From NCBI RefSeq assembly GCF_018449545.1, contig NZ_JAAVUR010000016.1:1-64000 (forward strand): a DNA stretch of 64,000 nucleotides. The letters are read 5' to 3'. Positions 27,809 through 37,781 of the stretch are shown piece after piece. Position numbers and translations under genes: made by a program. The notes beneath the pieces were generated by a model. The model was given only the letters and a program-made list of their open reading frames with translations. It made no database searches and was not told the DNA's origin. Positions within the stretch are counted from its first letter, which is position 1; each line of letters starts with the position of its first letter. Origin of the DNA: Granulicella sp. dw_53. GTDB taxonomy: Bacteria; Acidobacteriota; Terriglobia; Terriglobales; Acidobacteriaceae.

Positions 27809-28140
27809 CTAAATCGTGGCGGCGGTAGGTTGCGTCAAACGGAGCCCTTCACGCGAGGCGAAGAAGAAGGTTTGGCTTCTGCGGTCATAGAGGTGGGAAC
27901 CCAAGCCGGACTTCCAACGGTACCGCCGAAGTTGTTCTCTGCTTGCGAGAAGGGTGTTGCATTCATAATGCGCTTGAACCATCACTGCTGTTGAGGAAGT
28001 TGCACGCGGATGATCGAAGGCACTTCTGTGAAAGTGGTTGATCCCGCGTCCCAAGAAACGGTCCTCCCGGCACTCTACTTGCACACGGAACTCCTGTAGC
28101 GCATCGATAGGAATCAGAGTCGAATCGTTCCTAGAGCGGC
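27809..28140 (-). pseudogene. Frameshifted fragment of an Oar-like TonB receptor
   Basis: The minus strand gives pieces of the plug region of an Oar-like receptor in alternating frames: PIDALQEFRVQ, then NNFGGTVGSPAWVP in a shifted frame, then LYDRRSQTFFFASREGLRL back in the first. Intact receptors in this window have DAIQEFKIQ and related segments in the same order. Stops and frame changes show it is dead. Both ends of the gene are missing. Confidence 0.8.
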
Positions 28141-28425
28141 GATCGAACTCCGAACGTCCCCTACTCCGCCTCCATTGCGAGGGCCAGCCTTGGCTGTAAC
28201 ACCACCGACGGATCGTAGTTGGACTGTGCTGTCCACTGGCGCTGAAGTCTCCGCCGACCCGTACCACCTAGCGTTTGCTTTGAGGGCTTTGCGTCACACG
28301 CCTAACGCTGTCGAAATCAGATCCCGCAAACTTTGGTCTTCAAAAGAAGGGTTGCGGCGAGGTCCTACTCTGTCACCTGCTATTCTTGGATCGCAAAAGG
28401 TTCATTCACCGAGGAGAGTAGGCTT

Positions 28426-29004
28426 ATGGCACTAAAGGACGTTTTGTTGGAAGAGCTTCGTGATATGTACAGCGCGGAGAATCAGTTGGTTAAAGCCCTG
28501 CCAAAACTTGCAAAGGGGGCGAAGAATCCGAAACTCAAACAGCTTTTTAAAGCGCACCTTGATGAGACCAAGTTCCAGGTCGAACGCCTCAAGAGAGTCT
28601 TTAACGAACTGGGCGAGAAGCCAACCGGACAACACTGCAATGGAATGGAAGGGGTCATCGAAGAAGGGAAAGATGCCCTTGAGAAAGACGAAGAGGGCGC
28701 TTCTTTTGACTCTGGACTTATTGGCGCAGCTCTTCGAACGGAACACTACGAGATTGCCGGCTACGAAGCATGCATCTCGATGGCTACGACGTTGGGAATG
28801 GCCAAGATTGCGAAGCTGCTCAACTCGAACCTGAAAGAAGAATTAGCTGCGGCAAAGAAGATTACAGCGGCCGGAGCTGCAATCATGAAACAAAGCGCCC
28901 AGGAGCCCGAAGCACCAAAGAAGCCTAAGTCCGGCAAAGAGAAGTATTCGGCCATGAAGAGCAAAGAGGACGAGGCGAAGGCTTCTGCGGACCTTAAGAA
29001 GTAA
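28426..29004 (+). CDS. Ferritin-like DUF892 (YciE/YciF) protein
   Basis: A 192-residue helical protein starting MALKDVLLEELRDMYSAENQLVKALPKLA, the hallmark of the DUF892 family. Conserved Glu and His residues in EELRDMYSAE, FKAHLDE and LRTEHYEIAGYEA are likely metal ligands of a four-helix bundle. The C-terminal 35 residues are Lys/Glu/Ala-rich. Family members are linked to stress responses, but the reaction is unknown. I choose the ATG at 28426. A terminator follows at 29050. Confidence 0.9.
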   Translation: MALKDVLLEELRDMYSAENQLVKALPKLAKGAKNPKLKQLFKAHLDETKFQVERLKRVFNELGEKPTGQHCNGMEGVIEEGKDALEKDEEGASFDSGLIGAALRTEHYEIAGYEACISMATTLGMAKIAKLLNSNLKEELAAAKKITAAGAAIMKQSAQEPEAPKKPKSGKEKYSAMKSKEDEAKASADLKK

Positions 29005-29049
29005 TAGCCGTAGTGATCTGAACGAAGCGGTTAACGACCGCGGCCTAAG

Positions 29050-29086
29050 AAAAGGCGGCCTCATTTGTGAGGCCGCCTTTCTTTCT
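29050..29086 (+). terminator. Intrinsic terminator after the DUF892 gene
   Basis: AAAGGCGGCCTCA pairs with TGAGGCCGCCTTT across a four-base loop and is followed by CTTTCT. It lies 46 bases after the stop codon of the DUF892 gene. The stem is perfect over 13 pairs. Confidence 0.87.
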
Positions 29087-29211
29087 GTCACCGTGTCACC
29101 CACATGGCAGCTATTTGAAGCGATGGAATTCAGGTAGATCGGTGCATTCTGCTCAGTTGGTAACGCCATGGCAAGTGAGTGTTATGAGATCCCTTTTGTA
29201 GCGTACCCACT

Positions 29212-29394
29212 CTAGTTGGTCTTTTGTGAGGCTTCCTCGCCGGTGGAAGCGATATCATGGGCTCCGGTCTCTTTTAGGGCTTCCTTGGCGGTGTCGATCT
29301 GCTCAGATGTATCACAGTGGACCGACAGCAATGTGCCACCGTCTTTGACTGCACCCTCATACCTCAGATTGACACTCTTCTTTTTGGCGAGCAA
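29212..29394 (-). pseudogene. 5'-truncated stress-protein-like fragment
   Basis: A 60-residue frame containing YEGAVKDGGTLLSVHCDTSEQIDTAKEAL, then ETGAHDIASTGEE. This resembles the C-terminal part of acidobacterial stress-protein-like genes in which a longer N-terminal region precedes RYEGxxKDGG. That region is missing here: upstream DNA is unrelated. The fragment may still be translated from its ATG. I rate it a truncated copy; the family match is from memory. Confidence 0.5.
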
Positions 29395-29458
29395 CGGTCA
29401 GGTTCAAAGGATCTTGCACTTCCAACCGAAGGAAGTTCTCTTCCAGCAGGCATTTTCG

Positions 29459-32035
29459 TCAATTTGTTGCTCTTATTGCTCGAATCTCCAAATGCTCCTC
29501 TTCGTTCGGAGAGGTTCTTGTATCAAGAGTCACTTCTTTTCTACTCAATTCTGGCTGCAAAAGAATGCCATTCCGTCGAAATACCAGTTGTGCCGATTCG
29601 TGAACGTGCAGGAGTTGTTCGATCCCATGAAGGTTTAGAGTGAGGTGCCCAGAACCATCTGAACGTGAGCGCAGCCATACATCGATGCTGGCGCCCTGAA
29701 GTTTAATAAGCATGCTGCCGCCGTCTCGCAAAAATGCCGACTCAAAACCATCGCTAGAAGAGACGTGTAAGCCATCAGAGGCTGGGCGTACAGTCCATAC
29801 ACGCTCAGAATAAGGAAAGCTTAGTTCGAGATTCTTCAAAGCGGGTGGCCGATTGTTTGAGAAACCGATCGATCCATCTCTTCCCAACTCCAGGCCGAAG
29901 AGTCCCCGGAGCACGGTTTCCACGCCCGCCGCACCGGCGACAATATTCGCACGGCCAGCGGTGATTCGACCGCCGAACGGAGCGGCCGCCGGAAACCGCG
30001 ACGTATAGCTATCATTAGCGATCCCCTGCGGATAGACGGCCATGTGATCGGGCCACCAAAAGATCTTTTCCAGGGCCAGCCATCCCTCAGAGAGGAAGCC
30101 GGACGTAAAAAGATCCGCGCTCAACTGCGGCCCGTCCCCGGCATAGCTCATCGCGCCTGCCCAGTCGTGATCGTTATAGTCAAAGAGGCGATCCTTAACG
30201 GACATAGACCGTATGCCCCACGGTGCTACAAACTCATCGTCTTTCAGATGTGCAATGAGGCGCTTCGCTCTATCCGCAGGGACCAGACCAGGTATGCGGA
30301 GCAGGTCAAAGATCTGAATTGAGTAAACCGGAACTACCGATCCGTCGCGCTGTCTCGTCCCGTACCAACCCTCTTTTTCAAGCCACAAAATATTGTTGAT
30401 CGCCTCAGTCACCTTTTTTGCCATCGCTCGAAAGTGGGAGATCTTATTGCTATATCGTTCGGAGTCTACTTGCTCCATAAGGTCTGCAACCGTTTGATAT
30501 GTATAGACTCGTTCTCCATTTGGGCTGGGCACTTCGTTAGAGTATCCGGGCCCTCCCTTCGTCTTCTTTAGTTCAAGTAGGTTTTTATCTTCTCCGTAGT
30601 CCAGCAGATTATTGCCATCAGGATCTTTTTCTTTCTCGCCCCACTCGGCGAGCGCAATCATCCACTCCAACACCGTCTTTCCCTGGACTTGTTCCTGAAG
30701 AAGAGTGCGATCTCCGGTGATGGATAAATACTGATCCACGGAGTTGATATATGCGTAGGAGTTATATGCGTAGTAAGTTCCTATGCCTTTTCCCATGATA
30801 GGTTCGATTGAAAAATGCTCTGTCAAAGGCGCCGCTGGCAGGGCAATAAGAAGCCGTCTAAGAGAAGGAGGATCCAAGAGAGAAAATGCGAGCGCCGAAT
30901 ATTGGATGTCCCATGCGTAAGTGTTCATCGCACCCGAATCGAGACCTGAGGTTGGATACCAGGGGTCGAGATGAAATGCTTTCCCTACTCTCCACCGGTC
31001 GAAGAGCAGTTGCGCAGCTGCGTGACGATAGAATTTGAGGAGTTGAGGCGACGACGAGGCGACGGCCGGTAATCTTTGGAACCACCGTTCCAGGGAGATT
31101 TGAGCATCGTTGTGAGTTTGGGAGATCTTGGCTGCGGGGTTTGCAACCAATTCGTTTGCTTCCTGGAGAGCCTTTGCCCCATCGCTTGCGGTCGAGACGA
31201 CGATCGATGCGATCGCCTCTGCGCCAGGCCCAGCGGTGAGGCGGGTCGATACGAGGCTCGCAATGCTCGACGCGTCCGGCTTCTCCTGGTTCCCTGCTCC
31301 CGATGGCGTGAAAGCAGCTTTCGCCGCGGCCAAGGAGCTAAAGGTTCTTATCGACGCGTCTCTTAAGGCGATTGCAACCGCACCGCCGCTGTTCTGATGA
31401 ACAACGATATCCCCATCTCGCGTTGTAACGGGTGTATCGATGTTTCGTTGGAAGGCGGCGTTCCAATTCCATTCGCGAGGACTCGCAATGCTTGGCTGCT
31501 GGATGCTTCCTATACCGAAGTGGCCGGTTCTCTTGGAATGATTTATAACCGCTACGCTAACGATATAACCCTGATATCGGGATAGCGCTGTTATTTTTGT
31601 TCGAAGCGAGAAGGGCCATCCTTGTGTATATGTTGTCCATGATCCGGGCTCCCATACACTTCTTTCTTTGGCAGTCTTCCTAAATCCGTTGGACGGCTCC
31701 CCGTCAACGATTGCAGCTCCTGTCTTTTCATCTATTACCCCGATCTTTTGCTGCATCACAACTGTGAGCGGAGGCGCCGTAAAACGGTCGACTCCCAAAC
31801 CTCCTGGAATAGCTGAAATTGAACCGCTGAAGACAAGGTTATTGCTGCTGTCGATCTCTGGAATTATCTGATCGCCTTCCAATCTGAAATCGGAGAGTTT
31901 GGGAATGTACCTCTTTGCGCCCATCGATCTGGCGCCGACCTTATTCGAAGTAGATGTTGCCGCCAATGCAAGATGAAAACACAGTAATGGGAGAACGAGC
32001 ATTGTTCGACGAATCACTGTGGTGTGTATTGGCAT
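29459..32035 (-). CDS. Secreted (alpha/alpha)6 glycoside hydrolase, MGH1/GH63-like
   Basis: An 858-residue exported protein (signal peptide MPIHTTVIRRTMLVLPLLCFHLALAA). Residues about 40-310 are beta-rich, and about 320-740 form a helical barrel of the trehalase/GH63/MGH1-like kind. The TYAWDIQYSALAF segment near residue 370 holds the probable general acid aspartate, and conserved tryptophan/tyrosine blocks (WLEKEGWYGTRQ, NDHDWAGAMSYAG) line the site. The ending is a beta domain. It probably frees a sugar from a glycoside in the periplasm. It lies 51 bases after the TonB receptor on the same strand, in the sugar locus. The exact family and substrate are uncertain. Confidence 0.82.
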   Translation of the reverse strand: MPIHTTVIRRTMLVLPLLCFHLALAATSTSNKVGARSMGAKRYIPKLSDFRLEGDQIIPEIDSSNNLVFSGSISAIPGGLGVDRFTAPPLTVVMQQKIGVIDEKTGAAIVDGEPSNGFRKTAKERSVWEPGSWTTYTQGWPFSLRTKITALSRYQGYIVSVAVINHSKRTGHFGIGSIQQPSIASPREWNWNAAFQRNIDTPVTTRDGDIVVHQNSGGAVAIALRDASIRTFSSLAAAKAAFTPSGAGNQEKPDASSIASLVSTRLTAGPGAEAIASIVVSTASDGAKALQEANELVANPAAKISQTHNDAQISLERWFQRLPAVASSSPQLLKFYRHAAAQLLFDRWRVGKAFHLDPWYPTSGLDSGAMNTYAWDIQYSALAFSLLDPPSLRRLLIALPAAPLTEHFSIEPIMGKGIGTYYAYNSYAYINSVDQYLSITGDRTLLQEQVQGKTVLEWMIALAEWGEKEKDPDGNNLLDYGEDKNLLELKKTKGGPGYSNEVPSPNGERVYTYQTVADLMEQVDSERYSNKISHFRAMAKKVTEAINNILWLEKEGWYGTRQRDGSVVPVYSIQIFDLLRIPGLVPADRAKRLIAHLKDDEFVAPWGIRSMSVKDRLFDYNDHDWAGAMSYAGDGPQLSADLFTSGFLSEGWLALEKIFWWPDHMAVYPQGIANDSYTSRFPAAAPFGGRITAGRANIVAGAAGVETVLRGLFGLELGRDGSIGFSNNRPPALKNLELSFPYSERVWTVRPASDGLHVSSSDGFESAFLRDGGSMLIKLQGASIDVWLRSRSDGSGHLTLNLHGIEQLLHVHESAQLVFRRNGILLQPELSRKEVTLDTRTSPNEEEHLEIRAIRATN

Positions 32036-32085
32036 TCTTCCGCTGATTCTCCTTTCGAGCCCAGTTGGCCCTCGATCATGTCACG

Positions 32086-35000
32086 CTAAAACGCCAACTT
32101 GAGTGCCAATTGGACCCGGCGCGGACCACCCCGCAGCGAAGTGATCGTAGAGAAAGTAGTTGCATTTAGAAAATTCAGGCTGCCCGACGCTGGCTGTCCC
32201 AACTGCGCATTGTTTGTTACGTTGAAGGACTCGGCTCGGAATTGTAGTCTAAGCTCTCTTGGCAGGATGACGAATTCCTTGAAGAACGAAGCATCCATAT
32301 CGAAGTAACCGGGGCCAAGCGCCTGCATCGGTTTCGCACCAAGCGGGGAGTAGTCGCTCTGACCAACTGCTGTAGCCACTGGTGGATTTGTGAACGCACT
32401 TGCGTTGAGCCAATGCCCTTGCGTGTGTCCACCAGCGTAGATGTCGGCTCCAGGCTTAACTAATGCAAAGCAACCGAAGTTTGCTGTAGTTGCCGTTGGA
32501 CACGTAACGCTGAAAGGCTGTCCGCTTTGATACGTAACGATGAAGTTTGTGGACCACCCACCCACGATGGCGTCTACCAACCTGCCCACCTTCCCTAAGA
32601 CCGCTCGGTGCAGCCCGATGGGCAGTTCATATGTTCCCGAGAGGTGCGTGATATGTGCTGTATGGGTGTCACACAATGTGTAGTCCGCGTTGATGCCGAA
32701 GCCGGGTAGCCACGGCGCCCTATAGGTTCCAGGGACGGAATTGATTGTTGCCTGATTCGAAAGGCAGCGGCTGAATGTATAGTTCGCGAGGACGGATAGC
32801 CCATGGGCTGCTTGCCGCACGTACGTCGTTTGAAGCGAGTTATAACTACTAACCGCATTTGTCGTTTCATAGTTGGAGTTGTAGCTGAACTTAGGAAAAG
32901 GAATGTAATTGTAAATATTCGTTCCCGGCGGGAGTATCTGCGAGGTGGAGTTGTGTCCCATTGCTCCTGCATTCAGGTGGCGGCCAACGCTGCCGACATA
33001 TCCGGCCTGAATCGAATCCTTTGACGTGAACTGATTTTGTATCGTCAGGTTATACACCTGAAGATACGGCGTGTGATAGTCGAGCTGACGGCCTATGAGA
33101 TTGAGGCCTGAACCGCTTAGAACACTCGGATCGTTATAGTTTGTCGCCGCAAAAGCATTTTGCACAGTAGCGGTTTGGCCATTGGAGGCCAGGAAGCGCG
33201 TGTAAGAGTTGCTACTGTTATAGGTGACGGTATATTCGAAGGGATAGTTAGCACCCAACGTTCCGCTATAGCCCGTATTCGCGAGAGCACCATAGGCGAC
33301 CCCGTAGCCTCCTCTGATGACGGTCTTGGGAAGAAACTGATAGGCAAAGCCTACCCGAGGAGAGAAGTTGGTAATTTGTGTTTGGCCAAGGGCCGATTTT
33401 GGAACGCATTTCAATTGAATATTGCTGGATGCCAGCAGTGTATCGAAGGACGCGGATCTCGGTGTGGCACATCCTTCTGTTGGAATATAAAGCGTGCCAG
33501 TGGACCCGTTGCCACCGTCCGCGATGAAGTTGGCTTGTCGACCGGAAGCCTCGGAGTAGGGAGGAAAGTAGTCCCAACGTAAGCCTAGATTGAGTGTCAG
33601 ATCCGGCGTTACTTTCCAATCGTCCTGGGCATAAGCACCTATATAGTGGCGTGTGTAACTGGTCTGCGCGAAGTTAGATCCACTGTAATTTGTCAGACCG
33701 CCGATGTAGTCGACTCCATTGGGAACCGTAGAACGCGTCGGCGTCAGGAGTAAATCCGCCATTCCCAAGAGGGTACTGTTGTTGTTGACCACATCGCTAT
33801 ATTGGCCGGTGTATGAGAAATTTCCGCGTCCGTATGGGGGCTGGGTGATAGTTCCCGAAATGTGATCAAACTGAAAACCCATTTTGAAGGTGTGACTGCG
33901 GAGCGTTTTCGTCAGATTTTCCACGACTTCGATGCTGCCAATAGAAGACAAGGTGGGATTATAGCCACGAACTCCGAGAGCCGTGAGTCCGCTAAGAGAA
34001 ATGGGCGGGAGTCCTCCATTATTTGCGGTTTGTGCAATTCCCTGGATTCCAAAATTAGCGGGGATGCCGGGAGTGTTGCCGAAGGACGAAAGCGAGTTCT
34101 GGTTAATGTGGTTGCGCCCCACATGGATATCGTTCACCAGGGAGGAGCTAAATACACGCGTGTAACCTACCGCGACGGCATAAGCTGGGTACCTCGGAGA
34201 GAGTGCACCATTCTGACCGACGGCAATTCCGGGAAGCCCTCCAGGAATTTCGTAAGCCGTATTGTTCCAATCTACCGAGGCAAAGACGAGATCCCTTGTG
34301 CTGAAGTTATGGTCAATTCTGAGGTCATACTGGTTCGCATTCTGCGTTTGCTTTGGATTGTAGAAAAAGTTATTCGCCACACCCGCTTTGGTGGGCGAAG
34401 GATAGATATTAAGCAGGTTAATGGAGTTGGCATCGAGCCTGTTCGCTGGCAGCAGATTGAGAGAGTTCTTGACTGCCGTGAAATCCGTTATGCCTGCAAC
34501 ACTGCCTCCACTGTAGAAAGGATCTCGGACGTAGATGGCTGCTGCTGTTCTATTGGGCAGCAGAGATACGGGATCCGTCGTTCCAGCAGCGACCATGCGG
34601 GTGGTTGCAGGATCCAGAATCGTACCAAGGGCAATGGTGCGACCTAGCGCGTCTGTCTTGGTACCCGTTGTGTAGGTAAGAATATCTTGAAGGTTTGTAA
34701 AGCCACTATTTCGCATCGTGGCAGTTGGAACAGAGGCTGTCGATGACGCCGGAATAATAATCCTGGTTCCCTGATACGAGAAGAAGAAGAAGGTCTTGTC
34801 GTTTTGCTTGTAAAGCTTCGGGATGTAGATCGGCCCCCCTATCGTTCCTCCAAATTGATTCTGGCGGTATTCGGCTTTCGGTCTTTTGTTCAGATTCGAG
34901 ATATAGTCGTTTGCATCAAAGGCTTCATTGCGAAGATATTCCCAAAGATTCCCATGAAGACTGCTGGTGCCGGACTTCGTGACTGCGTTCACGATGCCAC

Positions 35001-35748
35001 CCGTGGAATGACCGAATTCGGCGTTGTAGTCCCCGTTTTGTATCTTGAATTCCTGAATGGCGTCCGGCGGAGGCGTAATCGCTGCGTTTGTCCCGATTGA
35101 CGCGCCGCCAAAGAGCTCAACATTGTTGTTGATTCCGTTCAGACGGATGTCATTTTGCCAGAGACTTACTCCGCCGACCGAGAAAAAGGCACTCCCATTC
35201 GTTCCAGCGTTACTTGTCGGCTGGCCCACGGGCGCAGTCGAAACGCCCGCAGAGAGCTGGGCGAGCGAGACCCAATTTCGCCCGTTCAAAGGCAGATTGT
35301 TGACGCTTTCCGTCCCGATGGTTTGACCGATGGCAGCGTTCTCAGCTTGCAGTAGAGCCGTCGCCGTAGTCACGACTACCTGTTGTGAAACAGCACCGGC
35401 CGTGAGACCGATATCAACAGTTAGGGTTTGCTGTACGTGAACACCGAGGTGCTCCGTGACATAAGTGGAGTAGCCGTTTGAGGTCGCTTTCAATGTGTAG
35501 AGGCCAGGCTTGAGTGACCCAAGATTGTAGGTACCTGTCCGTGTCGACTCGGTCTCGAAACTTACCCTCGTATCTTCGTTTGTGAGAGTAACTTTGGCAC
35601 CGACAACGATCGCGCCGGAGCTATCTGTAATTGTTCCCGTAATTCCTCCCGCATCGATCTGCGCTCTGAGCGACGAAGGAAGCACGATTGCGGTCAGCAG
35701 AAGAAGAGCCACTATAGCTGCGTTTGCGACACGCTTGACACTGATCAT
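32086..35748 (-). CDS. TonB-dependent receptor, Oar-like
   Basis: A 1220-residue outer-membrane transporter. The signal peptide is followed by a carboxypeptidase-regulatory beta-sandwich (GGITGTITDSSGAIVVGAKVTL, about 30-115), a plug domain (ESVNNLPLNGRNWVSL, PDAIQEFKIQNGDYNAEFGHSTGG, to about 300), then a large beta-barrel ending in LKLAF with the terminal phenylalanine. I take the ATG at 35748, preceded by GGGGAGG. It probably imports the product or substrate of the adjoining glycosidase with energy from TonB. It diverges from the DeoR gene. Confidence 0.93.
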   Translation of the reverse strand: MISVKRVANAAIVALLLLTAIVLPSSLRAQIDAGGITGTITDSSGAIVVGAKVTLTNEDTRVSFETESTRTGTYNLGSLKPGLYTLKATSNGYSTYVTEHLGVHVQQTLTVDIGLTAGAVSQQVVVTTATALLQAENAAIGQTIGTESVNNLPLNGRNWVSLAQLSAGVSTAPVGQPTSNAGTNGSAFFSVGGVSLWQNDIRLNGINNNVELFGGASIGTNAAITPPPDAIQEFKIQNGDYNAEFGHSTGGIVNAVTKSGTSSLHGNLWEYLRNEAFDANDYISNLNKRPKAEYRQNQFGGTIGGPIYIPKLYKQNDKTFFFFSYQGTRIIIPASSTASVPTATMRNSGFTNLQDILTYTTGTKTDALGRTIALGTILDPATTRMVAAGTTDPVSLLPNRTAAAIYVRDPFYSGGSVAGITDFTAVKNSLNLLPANRLDANSINLLNIYPSPTKAGVANNFFYNPKQTQNANQYDLRIDHNFSTRDLVFASVDWNNTAYEIPGGLPGIAVGQNGALSPRYPAYAVAVGYTRVFSSSLVNDIHVGRNHINQNSLSSFGNTPGIPANFGIQGIAQTANNGGLPPISLSGLTALGVRGYNPTLSSIGSIEVVENLTKTLRSHTFKMGFQFDHISGTITQPPYGRGNFSYTGQYSDVVNNNSTLLGMADLLLTPTRSTVPNGVDYIGGLTNYSGSNFAQTSYTRHYIGAYAQDDWKVTPDLTLNLGLRWDYFPPYSEASGRQANFIADGGNGSTGTLYIPTEGCATPRSASFDTLLASSNIQLKCVPKSALGQTQITNFSPRVGFAYQFLPKTVIRGGYGVAYGALANTGYSGTLGANYPFEYTVTYNSSNSYTRFLASNGQTATVQNAFAATNYNDPSVLSGSGLNLIGRQLDYHTPYLQVYNLTIQNQFTSKDSIQAGYVGSVGRHLNAGAMGHNSTSQILPPGTNIYNYIPFPKFSYNSNYETTNAVSSYNSLQTTYVRQAAHGLSVLANYTFSRCLSNQATINSVPGTYRAPWLPGFGINADYTLCDTHTAHITHLSGTYELPIGLHRAVLGKVGRLVDAIVGGWSTNFIVTYQSGQPFSVTCPTATTANFGCFALVKPGADIYAGGHTQGHWLNASAFTNPPVATAVGQSDYSPLGAKPMQALGPGYFDMDASFFKEFVILPRELRLQFRAESFNVTNNAQLGQPASGSLNFLNATTFSTITSLRGGPRRVQLALKLAF

Positions 35749-36135
35749 CAAACCTCCCCAAAAATACAATTTCTGCCTTGCATTGGCCCAAAAGATTGTC
35801 CCGATAGCCAGCAAGCTATTTCACAGTGCAGGCGGGTAAACGAATCAACTTCCCGACCGTTGGCTCCGGTGACGACGCACTCGAACTGACATAGCGCGAT
35901 GTGAAGTCAAGAAAAAGCGCGCGCGTTCAGCCCGTATGCCTATTCGATTTTCAAGACCGACGCAGTGTATTGAACGGAAATAAAAATAGTCAAGATAAAT
36001 GATTGTTTATGGTAAAAACGGTCTATTTTGGTGAGCATATCGAGAGTTGGCCATATTTGGGAAATCAAATCCCAAAACCAATCAGCGTTTTTGATCGTTA
36101 TGCCGCAAGTCGGGCATTCCTGATACATTCGCTAC
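35749..36135. promoter_or_regulatory. Divergent promoter region between TonB receptor and DeoR
   Basis: A 387-base spacer, AT-rich in its right half. TTTGGGA (36056-36062) and TCCCAAA (36070-36076) form a perfect dyad with a seven-base centre, 60 bases before the DeoR start. A TGAACGG...ATAAAAATAGTCAAG stretch near 35970 shares words with the promoter at 40141-40203 (TGAAC, AATAAAAAT, GTCAAG). It probably contains DeoR-controlled promoters both ways. Confidence 0.5.
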
Positions 36136-36930
36136 ATGGAGCTAAGAGGAAATGAGGCGCGGCGACGGCGCCTTCAAAAAATCGTCACTCTTCTGACAAA
36201 CTCCGACCGTATCGACGTGGAAAACCTATGTGCGACGTTTGAGGTTTCGGAACCGACGATTCGACGGGATTTGCGTATGCTCGAATCTGGTGGTCTCTTG
36301 CGCCGTGATCATGGTGGGGCTACCTCGTTGGAACCTCTGTTTTATGAGGCCTTTTCGACCGACTCTTCCTTTCAGGAACAGATCAAGAAAGAAAGTCCCG
36401 AAAAACGCCGGATTGGGATAGCGGCAGCAGAGTTGATTCAAGAGGGCGAGACGATCGCAATCAGCGCTGGCACTACAACAACCCAGGTAGCACGCAGCGT
36501 TCCTCTGGACCGCCGGGTTACGCTATTCACCAATGCCGTTAATATGGCAATGGAACTTGGCCGCCGCAGCAATCTGACTGTCACCCTGACAGGTGGAGTC
36601 ATGAGAGGGACTTGGTTCTCACTCGTTGGATCAGGAGCAATCGAGTCCGCGCGGCAAACGATCTGCGACAGATTATTCCTGGGCGTAAATGGAATCAGCA
36701 TCGAAAATGGATTGACGGATTTTCATCAAGAAGAGGCCGCTGTCAACCGGGTCTTTTGGGAACGTTCTCGACAGAGAGTCGTCGTTGCGGATCATACAAA
36801 ATTTTCGGTAGTCGCTTCGCACGTCGTGGCCAATCTTAGCCTGGTCGACATGATCATCACTGGGGTGGAGGCATCGGAAGAGCTTGTGAGACCTTTCATC
36901 GACCAAGGCATTGAAGTTCGGCGCGTCTGA
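36136..36930 (+). CDS. DeoR/GlpR-family sugar-responsive repressor
   Basis: A 264-residue regulator. The N-terminal winged helix reads RRRLQKIVTLLTNSDRIDVENLCATFEVSEPTIRRDL with the RRDHGGA wing, typical of DeoR. The sensor domain at about 85-255 has the AISAGTTTTQVA phosphate-binding loop and the VVADHTKFSVVASHVV segment, and normally binds a phosphorylated sugar. It is the only regulator in the sugar locus and lies divergent from the TonB receptor. It probably represses the locus until a sugar phosphate, perhaps the ROK product, appears. Confidence 0.93.
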   Translation: MELRGNEARRRRLQKIVTLLTNSDRIDVENLCATFEVSEPTIRRDLRMLESGGLLRRDHGGATSLEPLFYEAFSTDSSFQEQIKKESPEKRRIGIAAAELIQEGETIAISAGTTTTQVARSVPLDRRVTLFTNAVNMAMELGRRSNLTVTLTGGVMRGTWFSLVGSGAIESARQTICDRLFLGVNGISIENGLTDFHQEEAAVNRVFWERSRQRVVVADHTKFSVVASHVVANLSLVDMIITGVEASEELVRPFIDQGIEVRRV

Positions 36931-36953
36931 TGCGCCAACTGGACTGAGAATTT

Positions 36954-37748
36954 TTAGTTGCTCACCGTCCATCCTCCATCCACGGCCAACACCTGACCGG
37001 TAATATACCTTGCTTCATTACTCAAGAGAAACACTGCTGCTTGTGCCACTTCCTCTGCATCGAGCAGAGTTCCGGGAAGTGGCTGTTTATGCTTCAAGAA
37101 TTCGAGGACAGTGGGATCGTTTTGCGCGCGAACACTCATAGGAGTTGCGACGAGTCCGGGAGCAATCGCATTGATGTTGATCTTACTCGCAGCATAGTAC
37201 GCGGCAGCGGCTAACGTCATTGCGATAACTGCGCCTTTGCTAGCCGCATAGGCGTGAGTGGCGAAAAAATCCCTCTGAGGGGAGTAAGCCAAGACGCTCG
37301 CCATATTGAGTATGGTGCCGCGTAGATTCGCTGGCATGACCGGATCTCGACTCAGAAAATATTGAAGAGCACGACGCGAGACTAGAAATGCGGAGGTGGA
37401 GTTATTGCGGTGCGTAATCTCCCAACCATCGAACGTGCACTCGTGAAGCGTTCCATCGCCGAATTGGCGCCCGCTCATCCCAACGGCATAAAACACTGCA
37501 TCGAATTCACCGAATACATGCAGGCACTCTTTGAAAGCCAGCTCGACCCCTTCCTCACTTGCCAGGTCGGCACAGTAAGTGTGCATCGAATCGGACGAGG
37601 AAGAAACCGTCGAGACCAACGACCTAATTGCATCGGGATTCCGGTCGACAGCAAATACGCGTGCACCTTCAGCCAGCGCGAGTTGTACTGTGCTGGCGGC
37701 CATTCCGGATGCGCCTGCTACAAAGAGCGTTTTGCCTTTGAGCCTCAT
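36954..37748 (-). CDS. Short-chain dehydrogenase/reductase
   Basis: A 264-residue NAD(P)-dependent oxidoreductase, numbered from the ATG at 37748. Catalytic Ser and Tyr-x3-Lys are seen in NMASVLAYS and YAASKGA, and the ending ITGQVLAVDGGWTVS is classical. The cofactor loop reads AGASGMAAS in place of TGxxxGIG, so it is unusual. D in AVDRNP suggests NAD over NADP. It follows the phosphotriesterase-like gene by 33 bases and probably oxidises a sugar or sugar acid of the pathway. Confidence 0.9.
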   Translation of the reverse strand: MRLKGKTLFVAGASGMAASTVQLALAEGARVFAVDRNPDAIRSLVSTVSSSSDSMHTYCADLASEEGVELAFKECLHVFGEFDAVFYAVGMSGRQFGDGTLHECTFDGWEITHRNNSTSAFLVSRRALQYFLSRDPVMPANLRGTILNMASVLAYSPQRDFFATHAYAASKGAVIAMTLAAAAYYAASKININAIAPGLVATPMSVRAQNDPTVLEFLKHKQPLPGTLLDAEEVAQAAVFLLSNEARYITGQVLAVDGGWTVSN

Positions 37749-37781
37749 AGTTTCTCTATCTTGTCCCATGCAATTTCGGGA

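Noticed and set aside
33862..34647. Plus-strand frame of about 261 codons opposite the TonB receptor
   Set aside because: No family features and low-quality composition, on the opposite strand to an intact receptor gene.
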